From: Alphaproteobacteria bacterium
Lineage (GTDB): Bacteria > Pseudomonadota > Alphaproteobacteria > ATCC43930 > CGMCC-115725
NCBI GenBank assembly: GCA_030039975.1
Contig: JASHUO010000465.1
Coordinates: forward strand, 1 to 8,827
Direction of reading: 5' to 3'
Length of the DNA: 8,827 bases
The notes below the pieces were generated by a model. It was not told where the DNA came from, made no database searches, and saw only the letters and a list, made by a program, of their open reading frames with translations. A program made the position numbers and the translations under genes. Within the stretch, counting starts at the first letter, position 1. Each line of letters opens with the position of its first letter. Shown piece after piece: positions 1 through 5,736 of this stretch.

Positions 1-471
1 GAGCTCGTCCTCGTCGGGGGCGACTGGCGCGAGGATCTGCGCTCCCTGGCGCGCCAGCTGCTGGCGTATCTCACGGCCAAGCGCGACGTCCAGCGCATCA
101 TCGCCGGCCGCTTCGTGCTAGGCCCGCATCTGCTGCGGCACTTGGAGTGCATTCTCGGCGTCCTGCGGCGCGGCGGCCTCGACGGCCGGGATGCCGCCTA
201 TGCGCTCTACGCGCTGCTCACCTATGTCAACGGCTTCGTGCTGTTCCAGAGCAGCGCGCTATCGCGCGCCCATGCCCGCGGCGCCGAGCGGCGCGAGGTT
301 CTCGGCCAACTGCGCGAGCGGCTGGTTGCCCTGCCCCGGGACCGCTACCCGAACAGCGCAGCGCTCGCCGAAGAGCTCACCGCCGAAGACCCGGCGGGTC
401 GCTTTGATTTCGGCCTCGCCCGGCTGATCGACGGGCTCGCCGCGCTCGGTCGGGGCGCGGCGCGGCGTTAG
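1..471 (+). CDS. TetR/AcrR-family transcriptional regulator, C-terminal part (5' end outside window)
   Basis: The reading frame is open from base 1 to a TAG stop at 469-471 and gives about 156 residues. The start and the N-terminal helix-turn-helix lie to the left of the window. What remains is all-helical and matches the TetR-type C-terminal ligand-binding and dimerisation domain. Its marks are an early DWREDLRSLA stretch, a central helix ending in YVNGFVLFQ, and the typical end 'YPNSAALAEEL...DPAGRFDFGLARLIDGLAAL'. Such proteins are cytoplasmic repressors released from DNA by a small ligand. An in-frame GTG at 115 cannot be the true start, because the domain begins well upstream of it. The gene converges on the MFS exporter gene at 546-1988 with a 74-bp gap, so it may regulate that pump. 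That link rests on position only; the ligand and operator are unknown. Confidence 0.85.
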   Translation, partial: ELVLVGGDWREDLRSLARQLLAYLTAKRDVQRIIAGRFVLGPHLLRHLECILGVLRRGGLDGRDAAYALYALLTYVNGFVLFQSSALSRAHARGAERREVLGQLRERLVALPRDRYPNSAALAEELTAEDPAGRFDFGLARLIDGLAALGRGAARR

Positions 472-538
472 GACCGAGCCGGCCTCCTGCGCGAACGAGA
501 GGGTCGCGGCCGTGTATCGGCCATCGGACCGGCGTCGG

Positions 539-563
539 GGCGCGACTAGTCGCCCGTCGCGCC
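539..563. terminator. GC hairpin at the TetR/MFS convergent junction, possible bidirectional terminator
   Basis: An 8-bp perfect stem (GGCGCGAC at 539-546, GTCGCGCC at 556-563) encloses a 9-base loop. The TAG stop codon of the minus-strand MFS gene begins at the base of the loop. A second small hairpin, GGCCG-TGTAT-CGGCC, lies at 508-522. Neither is followed by a T-run on either strand, so canonical intrinsic termination is not supported. The convergent position is the main argument. Confidence 0.3.
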
Positions 564-1988
564 GCGGCCGGGCATCGCCCCGCCCTTGGCGGCGGCGTGA
601 TGGCCGCTGACCTCGGCACCGGCCTCGCCCGTCAGCGGCAGGTAGAAGAAGATCGACGACAGCGAGATCAACGCCACCGTCAGGAACGCGCCGGAGAAGT
701 CGCCGGCGCTGAGCTCCGTCCGACCGTTGAGCGCCAAGGTCACGTGCAGCAGCAACGCGCCGATGCCGACGCCGACGCTGACCGAGAGCTGCTGCGCCAT
801 GCTTTGGAAGCTGGTGGCCCGGCTCATCAGTGGCGGCGGCACATCGGCGAAGATCAGCGTGTTGGTGCAGGTGAACTGCAGCGAGCGGAAGAAGCCGCCG
901 GCGAGCAGCGCCAGAAAGATCAGCCAATGCGGCGTCTCCGGCGAGAACCAGGCATAGCTCATGACGAAGGCGCTGCTGATCACCGCATTGCCGAGTAGCA
1001 CGCGGCGGAAGCCCAGGCTGCGAATGATCGGCGCCGCCGTCATCTTCATCGACATCGCGCCGGCGGCGCTGGCGAAAGTGAGGAGGCCGGAGGCGAAGGG
1101 CGACATCCCGAAGCCGAGCTGCAGCATCAGCGGCAGCAGAAAGGGCAGGGCGCCGATGCCGATGCGGAACAGCGAGCCGCCGGTGATGGCGGCGGCGAGA
1201 GTCGGAATCCGGAGCAGCTTCAGGTCGATGATGGGATAGGCGTGGAGCCGCGAATGCAGCACGTAGAGGGTGGTGCAGATGGCGCCGCCGAGCAGCATCG
1301 CCACGACCAGCGGCATCGGCAGCACGCCGCGCCCCGCATTCTCGAAGCCGAACATCAGCCCGGCGAGCCCGGTGCCGGCGAGGAGGAAGCCGCGCAAATC
1401 GAGCGGCCAGTCGCCGATCTCCTTGATGTTCTCGATGAACAGCGTCGCCAGCACGATGCCGAGCAGGCCGATCGGCAGGTTGATGTAGAAGATCCAGCGC
1501 CACGAGCTGTAGGTGACGATGAAGCCGCCGAGCGGCGGCCCCAGCACCGGGCCGATCAAAGCCGGCACGGTGAGATAGGACATGGCGCGCACCAGCTCCG
1601 ATTTGGGCACGGTGCGCAGCATGACGAGCCGCCCGACCGGCACCATCATCGCCCCGCCAATGCCCTGGAGGATGCGGGCCGCAACGAGCTCTGGCAGCGA
1701 CTGGGAGATGCCGCAGCAGGCCGAGCCCACCGTGAACACGACGATCGCGGCGCGGAAGACCGAGCGCGCACCATAGCGGTCGGCGACCCAGCCGCTCAGT
1801 GGGATGAAGACGGCAAGGCTCAGCAGATAGGAGGTGATGGCGAGGTTGAGCCGGAGCGGATCCTCATGCAGCGATTCCGCGATCTTGGGCAATGCCGTGG
1901 CGATCACCGTCGAGTCCAAGTTCTCCATGAACAAGGCACAAGCGACGATCATCGGCACCAGAACTTGGCGGAGCGGCATCGACGGCAT
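546..1988 (-). CDS. MFS drug exporter, DHA2 family (MdtD/EmrB-like)
   Basis: This is a 480-residue inner-membrane protein of the 13-14 TM-helix drug:H+ antiporter-2 family, predicted to export hydrophobic drugs or metabolites using the proton gradient. Recognisable family motifs are LDSTVIATALPKIAESL (res. 24-40, motif D1), GWVADRYGAR (66-75, motif A), RILQGIGGAMMVPVGR (105-120, motif B) and GPVLGPPLGGFI (146-157, motif C, the antiporter signature). SWRWIFYINLPIG follows at 162-174. The collinear match is closest to E. coli MdtD (about 470 residues), including 'RIGIGALPFLLPLMLQLGFGMSPF' around 275-298. A hydrophilic tail (about 455-480) should be cytoplasmic. The ATG at 1988 has no clear Shine-Dalgarno; an AT-rich TATAAATAAG (2000-1991) lies directly upstream, and a second ATG at codon 4 is an alternative start. 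The TetR gene converges on it, and the ABC exporter lies upstream on the same strand. Substrate unknown. Confidence 0.92.
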   Translation of the reverse strand: MPSMPLRQVLVPMIVACALFMENLDSTVIATALPKIAESLHEDPLRLNLAITSYLLSLAVFIPLSGWVADRYGARSVFRAAIVVFTVGSACCGISQSLPELVAARILQGIGGAMMVPVGRLVMLRTVPKSELVRAMSYLTVPALIGPVLGPPLGGFIVTYSSWRWIFYINLPIGLLGIVLATLFIENIKEIGDWPLDLRGFLLAGTGLAGLMFGFENAGRGVLPMPLVVAMLLGGAICTTLYVLHSRLHAYPIIDLKLLRIPTLAAAITGGSLFRIGIGALPFLLPLMLQLGFGMSPFASGLLTFASAAGAMSMKMTAAPIIRSLGFRRVLLGNAVISSAFVMSYAWFSPETPHWLIFLALLAGGFFRSLQFTCTNTLIFADVPPPLMSRATSFQSMAQQLSVSVGVGIGALLLHVTLALNGRTELSAGDFSGAFLTVALISLSSIFFYLPLTGEAGAEVSGHHAAAKGGAMPGRGATGD

Positions 1989-2073
1989 GACTTATTTATA
2001 GGGCGTAACGCCGCGGCGTGCACGAACGAGCCGGGCGTCCCCTGCAAGGCTGCCCTGCGCCGGTCTGGGCGGG

Positions 2074-2096
2074 TTCGTTAACCCTCGGAAAACGAA
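2074..2096. promoter_or_regulatory. Inverted repeat TTCGTT-N11-AACGAA upstream of the MFS gene
   Basis: TTCGTT at 2074-2079 and AACGAA at 2091-2096 are perfect 6-base inverted arms 11 bases apart, centred about 97 bp upstream of the MFS start codon. An overlapping smaller element, GGGTT-CGTT-AACCC, lies at 2071-2084. This is the most AT-rich stretch of the intergenic gap, so an operator is conceivable. The arms are short enough to arise by chance and no factor can be assigned. Confidence 0.2.
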
Positions 2097-2122
2097 AGTA
2101 ATCGAGCCAGCGCTTCGTGTTA

Positions 2123-2160
2123 CGCGCCCCCGCTTGCGGGAGAGGGTCGGGGTGAGGGAG
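2123..2160. repeat. Dispersed palindromic repeat-like element (CCCGC-TT-GCGGG hairpin plus GA-rich tail)
   Basis: The hairpin CCCGC-TT-GCGGG lies at 2129-2140 and is followed by AGAGGGTCGGGGTGAGGGAG at 2141-2160. Read on the other strand, it is a C/T-rich run leading into a CCGCAAGCGG core. This wording matches a short intergenic repeat that recurs in many high-GC proteobacterial genomes, often just behind genes. The copy begins 16 bp past the stop of the ABC exporter gene, so it may also act as a weak 3'-end structure for that transcript. Only one copy is in this window; the repeat assignment is from recollection of the motif. Confidence 0.5.
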
Positions 2161-2175
2161 CGGCAGAGACTAAAA

Positions 2176-3987
2176 TCACCCTGGCCGGTCGGTGAATTGC
2201 AAAGCGGCGAGCCGGGCGTAGAGGCCGCCCGCCTGGATCAGTTCGGCATGCTTCCCCTCAGCGACGATCCGGCCCTCATCCATGACGACGATGCGGTCGG
2301 CGCGCAGCACTGTCGCCAAGCGATGGGCGATGACCAGGGTGGTGCGGCCGGCGGACAGCCGTTGCAGGGCCTGTTGCACCGCGCGCTCCGATTCGGCGTC
2401 GAGCGCCGATGTCGCCTCGTCGAGCAGCAGGATCGCCGGGTTGCGCAGGATGGCGCGGGCGATGGCGATACGCTGGCGCTGCCCGCCCGAGAGCCGCACG
2501 CCCTTTTCGCCGAGAAACGTCTCCAAGCTTTGCGGCAGCCGCTCGATGAACTCGGCCGCCGCCGCGGCCTCGGCGGCGGCGCGTAGTTCCCCGTCGCCGG
2601 CCTCCGGGCGGCCATAGCGGATGTTGTCGGCGGCCGTGCCGCTGAAAATCACCGGATCCTGCGCGACGAAGCCGATGCGCTGGCGCAGCACAGCGGGATC
2701 GACGGCGGCGATGTCGACGCCGTCGATGCTGAGCCGGCCGCGCGAGGGATCGTAGAAGCGCAGCAGCAGCTGAAACACCGTGGTCTTGCCCGCGCCCGAG
2801 GGGCCGACCAGCGCCACCGTCTCGCCCGGCGCCACGGTCAGCGAGAAATCGGCAAGCGCGGGCCGCTCGAGCCGCGACGGGTAAAAGAAGGTGACCTGCT
2901 CGATCGCGACATGGCCGCGCGCCGGCTCGGGAAAGGCGAGCGGGCTTGCCGGAGCGGCGATCTCGGGCTCTGTGGCGAGCAGCTCCAGGAGCCGCTCGGC
3001 CGCGCCGGCGGCGCGCTGCAGCTCGCCGAGCACTTCCGAGATGGTGCCGACGGCAAAGGCGGTGAGCACGGCATAGAACAGAAAGGCGGAGAGCTGGCCG
3101 CCGCTCATCCGCCCGGCGATCACGTCATAGCCGCCAACCCAGAGCACCAGCGCGATGGCGCCGAACGCGAGCAGGATCACCACCGCGGTGAGCGCGGCGC
3201 GGACGCGGATGCGCGAGACGGCGACGCTGAACGACTCGGCGACGCGCTCGGCAAAACGCGCCCGGTCGAGCGCTTCGTGGGTGAAGGCCTGGACGGTGCG
3301 GATGGCGTTGATCATTTCCTCGGCATAGGCGCCGACATCGGCGACGCGGTCCTGCGCGCGGCGCGACAGCCGCCGCACCCGGCGGCCGAAGAACAGGATC
3401 GGCACGACGACGAGCGGCACGATGACCAACACCAAAGTCGCGAGCTTCGCCGAAGTCACCACCAGCATCGCGAGTCCGCCCAGCAGGATGAGCGCGTTGC
3501 GCAGCGCCATCGATACGCTGGAGCCGATGACGCTCTGCAGCAGCGTCGTGTCGGTGGTGAGCCGCGACAGCACCTCGCCGGTCTTGGTCGTCTCGAAATA
3601 GGCCGGGCTCAAGCTGACGATGCGGTCGAAGACGGCGATGCGCAGATCAGCGACGACGCGTTCGCCGATCCACGAAACCAGCGAGTACCGGCTATAGGTC
3701 GAGACCGCCATGACGATGATGACGGCGAACAGCACGCCGACCGCCCGGTCGAGGCGCGCCGAATCGCCGGCGCCGAGTCCGGCATCGACGAGAAAGCGCA
3801 CGCCCTGGCCCAGCAGCAGCACCGAAGCCGAGGAGACGAGGAGGGCGATGGTGGCGCCGGTGAGCTGCAGCCGGTAGGGCCGCAAGTAGCCCAGCAGCGG
3901 CAGCAGCGACAGCAGGCTGCGGCCGCGCGCCCGATCCGCCGCGTCGCGCACCGGCGCAGCGCCAGCGGATCGTTCGGTCATCGCCAT
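2176..3987 (-). CDS. ABC exporter, fused transmembrane and ATP-binding domains (MsbA-related half transporter)
   Basis: This 603-residue half transporter should work as a homodimer in the inner membrane and use ATP to flip or export lipids, drugs or other hydrophobic compounds. A six-helix type-IV exporter membrane domain spans about 35-320, with the usual coupling region TGEVLSRLTTDT (136-147). The ATPase domain spans about 358-600. It has an aromatic A-loop Tyr369, Walker A GPSGAGKT (395-402), Q-loop Gln443, signature LSGGQ (499-503), Walker B ILLLDE (519-524) with Glu524 as catalytic base, D-loop SALD (527-530) and H-loop His555. All catalytic elements are intact. The closest family known to me is the alphaproteobacterial 'MsbA-related' group, not the lipid A flippase itself. 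The ATG at 3987 is preferred over the ATG at codon 3, since a GAGG lies 11 bases upstream of it. A promoter at 4023-4051 precedes it. Substrate unknown. Confidence 0.95.
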   Translation of the reverse strand: MAMTERSAGAAPVRDAADRARGRSLLSLLPLLGYLRPYRLQLTGATIALLVSSASVLLLGQGVRFLVDAGLGAGDSARLDRAVGVLFAVIIVMAVSTYSRYSLVSWIGERVVADLRIAVFDRIVSLSPAYFETTKTGEVLSRLTTDTTLLQSVIGSSVSMALRNALILLGGLAMLVVTSAKLATLVLVIVPLVVVPILFFGRRVRRLSRRAQDRVADVGAYAEEMINAIRTVQAFTHEALDRARFAERVAESFSVAVSRIRVRAALTAVVILLAFGAIALVLWVGGYDVIAGRMSGGQLSAFLFYAVLTAFAVGTISEVLGELQRAAGAAERLLELLATEPEIAAPASPLAFPEPARGHVAIEQVTFFYPSRLERPALADFSLTVAPGETVALVGPSGAGKTTVFQLLLRFYDPSRGRLSIDGVDIAAVDPAVLRQRIGFVAQDPVIFSGTAADNIRYGRPEAGDGELRAAAEAAAAAEFIERLPQSLETFLGEKGVRLSGGQRQRIAIARAILRNPAILLLDEATSALDAESERAVQQALQRLSAGRTTLVIAHRLATVLRADRIVVMDEGRIVAEGKHAELIQAGGLYARLAALQFTDRPG

Positions 3988-4022
3988 CCCGCAAACAGCC
4001 TCGCACGAAAGGGGGGCCGCGC

Positions 4023-4051
4023 GTTATAAGGCCGCAGCCGTGGCGCAACAA
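4023..4051 (-). promoter_or_regulatory. Probable sigma70-type promoter of the ABC exporter gene
   Basis: On the minus strand, TTGTTG (4051-4046, -35) and TATAAC (4028-4023, -10; five of six consensus bases) are separated by exactly 17 bases. Transcription would start near 4016, leaving a leader of about 29 bases before the ATG at 3987. The -35 box matches consensus only at TTG. The -10 box stands out against the GC-rich background. Confidence 0.5.
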
Positions 4052-4172
4052 GGGCGCCATCATTTCGCCATGCTTCGCGTACCAAATTTGCCCCCAGCCG
4101 ATCCTGGCCGCGCCGCGGTAAGGTCGACCGCTTCATCTTCACCCGCCGTTAGCCTCGGGAGCCCGTTCTGCC

Positions 4173-4607
4173 ATGTTGTCCAAGCCCGCCGCGAATCCCG
4201 CATCGACCCCGGCTCAGCCGGCCCCCAAGTCCGAGACCGCGACGCGCAAGCTCGTCGTCGGCCGCGGCATCGTGTTCTCCGGCGAGATCACGTCCTGCGA
4301 CTGCCTCGTGGTCGAAGGCACGGTGAAGGCCAACATCGCCGGCTGCCACGACATCAATATCGCCGAAGGCGGGCTCTTCACCGGCTCGGCCTCGGTCGAG
4401 AGCGCCGAGATCCGCGGCCGCTTCGAGGGCGCGCTCAATGTCAGCGGCCGGCTCCTCGTCCATGCCAATGGCAAGGTCGCGGCCGAGGTGCGCTATCACC
4501 AGATCGAGATCGAGCGCGGCGGCGAGGTCTCGGGCCACATCCAGGCGCAGGGCGCCGGTCAGGCGGCGCAGCAGCCGGCGGCGACGCCGCTGCCACGGCG
4601 GGCCTGA
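4173..4607 (+). CDS. Bactofilin family cytoskeletal protein
   Basis: The protein has 144 residues. A proline/alanine-rich N-terminus (1-24) is followed by the bactofilin right-handed beta-helix (about 26-125) and a short disordered tail. The core shows the typical rungs: a VVGRGIVFSGEI start, CDCLVVEGTVKANI, INIAEGGLFTGSASVESAEIRGRFEGALNVSGRLLV, then VAAEVRYHQIEIERGGEVSGHI. Bactofilins polymerise without nucleotide into membrane-associated filaments that position cell-wall enzymes or stalk and polar structures. The first residues, MLSKPA, resemble the MFSKQA-type N-terminal membrane-binding peptide of Caulobacter BacA; this comparison is from memory. The ATG at 4173 is supported by GGGAG at 4157-4161, 11 bases upstream. 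No M23 peptidase gene, a frequent bactofilin partner, is adjacent. The gene is divergent from the ABC exporter (185-bp gap) and convergent with the small gene at 4633-4953. Confidence 0.93.
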   Translation: MLSKPAANPASTPAQPAPKSETATRKLVVGRGIVFSGEITSCDCLVVEGTVKANIAGCHDINIAEGGLFTGSASVESAEIRGRFEGALNVSGRLLVHANGKVAAEVRYHQIEIERGGEVSGHIQAQGAGQAAQQPAATPLPRRA

Positions 4608-4623
4608 ACATCTGGGCTTCGGG

Positions 4624-4646
4624 GCGCGCGGGCTAACGCCGCGCGC
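4624..4646. terminator. GC hairpin at the bactofilin/small-gene convergent junction, possible bidirectional terminator
   Basis: A perfect 8-bp stem (GCGCGCGG at 4624-4631, CCGCGCGC at 4639-4646) closes a 7-base loop, GCTAACG. The TAG stop of the minus-strand gene (4635-4633) lies inside the loop, and the bactofilin stop is 17 bases upstream of the stem. No T-run follows on either strand, so efficiency is uncertain. Confidence 0.4.
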
Positions 4647-4953
4647 TCGCTTCGGCGGTTAGCAGCGTCTCGATGATCGCCGCGCGCTCCGCATCGAGCG
4701 CAGTGGAAGATACCGGCTTGCCGGCGCGGCGGTACCAGTAAGCGGCATTCCCGGCATCGCCCTCGCGGCGATGGAGATAGGCATGCACCCAGGCGCCGGC
4801 GCTGTCGTCTTGCGCCTGGGCGCATGCATGCGCCTTCTGCCAATCGCCCTTCGCATCCCACCACAAGCCCTTGAGGGCAGAGCTGAAATCTGCGGGCGGA
4901 GCGTCCGCTGCGAGCGACTGGGTGAAGCCGGCGAGGTCCATGCCGCTCATCAT
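4633..4953 (-). CDS. Small conserved protein of unknown function (WWDAKGDW / VHAYLHRREGD family)
   Basis: With this start the protein has 106 residues; it has no signal peptide or membrane segment and is predicted mostly helical. Characteristic motifs are LWWDAKGDW (30-38), GAWVHAYLHRREGD (53-66) and NAAYWYRRAGKP (69-80). I recognise these as a widespread family of uncharacterised small bacterial proteins, loosely like a tetratricopeptide pair; no reaction is known to me. The start is uncertain. ATGs at 4971, 4953, 4950 and 4941 are all in frame, and none has a good ribosome-binding site. The conserved part begins near the 4941 start (MDLAGFTQSL). The frame stays open upstream to 5742, but that stretch is antisense to paoA and composition-driven, so it is not included. 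The gene converges on the bactofilin gene and diverges from paoA (168-bp gap). Its coding sequence contains the long inverted repeat at 4781-4827. Confidence 0.8.
   Translation of the reverse strand: MMSGMDLAGFTQSLAADAPPADFSSALKGLWWDAKGDWQKAHACAQAQDDSAGAWVHAYLHRREGDAGNAAYWYRRAGKPVSSTALDAERAAIIETLLTAEASARR
4781..4827. repeat. Long inverted repeat (16-base arms, 15-base spacer) inside the small unknown gene
   Basis: The arms are GCATGCACCCAGGCGC (4781-4796) and GCGCCTGGGCGCATGC (4812-4827). They are complementary at 15 of 16 positions. In the minus-strand mRNA the single mismatch becomes a G-U pair, giving an unbroken 16-bp stem. The arms encode ACAQA (codons 43-47) and AWVHA (codons 54-58) of the minus-strand gene. 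A perfect 16-base palindrome, GGCGCATGCATGCGCC, overlaps the right arm at 4819-4834. Confidence 0.75.
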
Positions 4954-5121
4954 GCCGCAAGGCGGCGGCATCGAAAAGAGGCATGCCCCAAAGGCGCGGG
5001 TGCGATGCGCCGCTTGCGATGACGTTTGCGCGAGGCAGCGGCACTGAAATCCGCTGGCTGCTGTTAGCGAGCGAGGGCTGGACTCGGGTCCGGCGGGCTT
5101 CGCGCGAATCGGAGATCGCTT

Positions 5122-5733
5122 ATGGCAGCGCTGGATTGGACGCGGCGGACGTTCCTGCGGCTGAGCAGTTTGACCGGCGGTTGGATTGCCGCCGGCGGGC
5201 TGTTTGCGCCCCCGGTGTCGGGAGAGCCGGCGCCGCCGCCTGCCGATGCCGAGACCGTCGCGGTGACGTTGCGCGTCAACGGTACGGCTCGTCCGCTGAC
5301 CCTTGATCCCCGCACCAGCCTGCTCGACGCGCTGCGCGAGCATCTCGGCCTCACCGGCACCAAGAAGGGCTGCGATATGGGCGCGTGTGGCGCCTGCACC
5401 GTTCATCTCGACGGCAGGCGCGTCGTCTCCTGCTTGACCTTGGCGGCGATGGCCGATGGGCGCGCCATCACGACCATCGAAGGTCTTGCGCAAGGCGGCA
5501 GGCTGCATCCGATGCAGGCTGCCTTCGTCGCCCATGACGGGATGCAATGCGGCTATTGCACGCCCGGTCAGATCATGTCGGCGGTGGCGCTGGTCCGGGA
5601 GGGGCGCGCGACATCGGAGGCGGCGATCCGCGAATTCATGAGCGGCAATATCTGCCGCTGCGGCGCCTATCCGAACATCGTCGACGCCATCACGTCGGTC
5701 GCGCCGCTCAGTGGCAGCTCGGAAGCGAGGTGA
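5122..5733 (+). CDS. paoA: Periplasmic aldehyde oxidoreductase, 2x[2Fe-2S] subunit with Tat signal
   Basis: This is the small electron-transfer subunit (203 residues) of a xanthine-oxidase-family molybdoenzyme that oxidises aldehydes to carboxylic acids in the periplasm. The N-terminus carries a twin-arginine signal, TRRTFLRLS (7-15), then a hydrophobic stretch (about 16-30) and a proline-rich linker. The cleavage site is not obvious; there is no clean AxA, and the region near PPVSG-E is the best guess. The plant-ferredoxin-like domain binds the first cluster with Cys84, Cys89, Cys92 and Cys104. The helical C-terminal domain binds the second with Cys143, Cys146, Cys178 and Cys180 (CGYC ... 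CRC). All eight ligands are present with canonical spacing. The ATG at 5122 has GGAG seven bases upstream (5111-5114). It is the first gene of the operon and is followed 3 bases later by paoB. No clear promoter was found in 4954-5121. Confidence 0.93.
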   Translation: MAALDWTRRTFLRLSSLTGGWIAAGGLFAPPVSGEPAPPPADAETVAVTLRVNGTARPLTLDPRTSLLDALREHLGLTGTKKGCDMGACGACTVHLDGRRVVSCLTLAAMADGRAITTIEGLAQGGRLHPMQAAFVAHDGMQCGYCTPGQIMSAVALVREGRATSEAAIREFMSGNICRCGAYPNIVDAITSVAPLSGSSEAR

Positions 5734-5736
5734 GCC

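Noticed and set aside
259..1503. 414-codon minus-strand frame overlapping the MFS gene in another frame
   Set aside because: The MFS frame carries all DHA2 motifs over the same DNA. This frame is Arg-rich and runs on into the TetR gene.
1242..2081. 279-codon plus-strand frame
   Set aside because: It is antisense to the MFS exporter and reads as His/Arg/Glu-rich low complexity with no motif.
2555..2580. 9-bp GCC/GGC inverted repeat inside the ABC gene
   Set aside because: It results from a poly-alanine stretch (about residues 470-478) encoded by GCC/GCG codons, a common feature between the Q-loop and signature of such ATPases in high-GC genomes.
2911..4029. 372-codon open frame on the plus strand
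   Set aside because: It is antisense to the ABC exporter. Its product is a low-complexity His/Arg/Asp/Gln-rich string typical of a mirror frame in high-GC DNA.
4954..5121. Search for a promoter or riboswitch before paoA
   Set aside because: Only the ribosome-binding site at 5111-5114 and short weak repeats (for example GGAC-TCGG-GTCC at 5080-5091) were seen. No -35/-10 pair with acceptable spacing was found.
5503..5517. Near-palindrome CTGCATC-C-GATGCAG in paoA
   Set aside because: It encodes the conserved LHPMQ motif and has a one-base centre, so it cannot form a hairpin. Protein conservation explains it.
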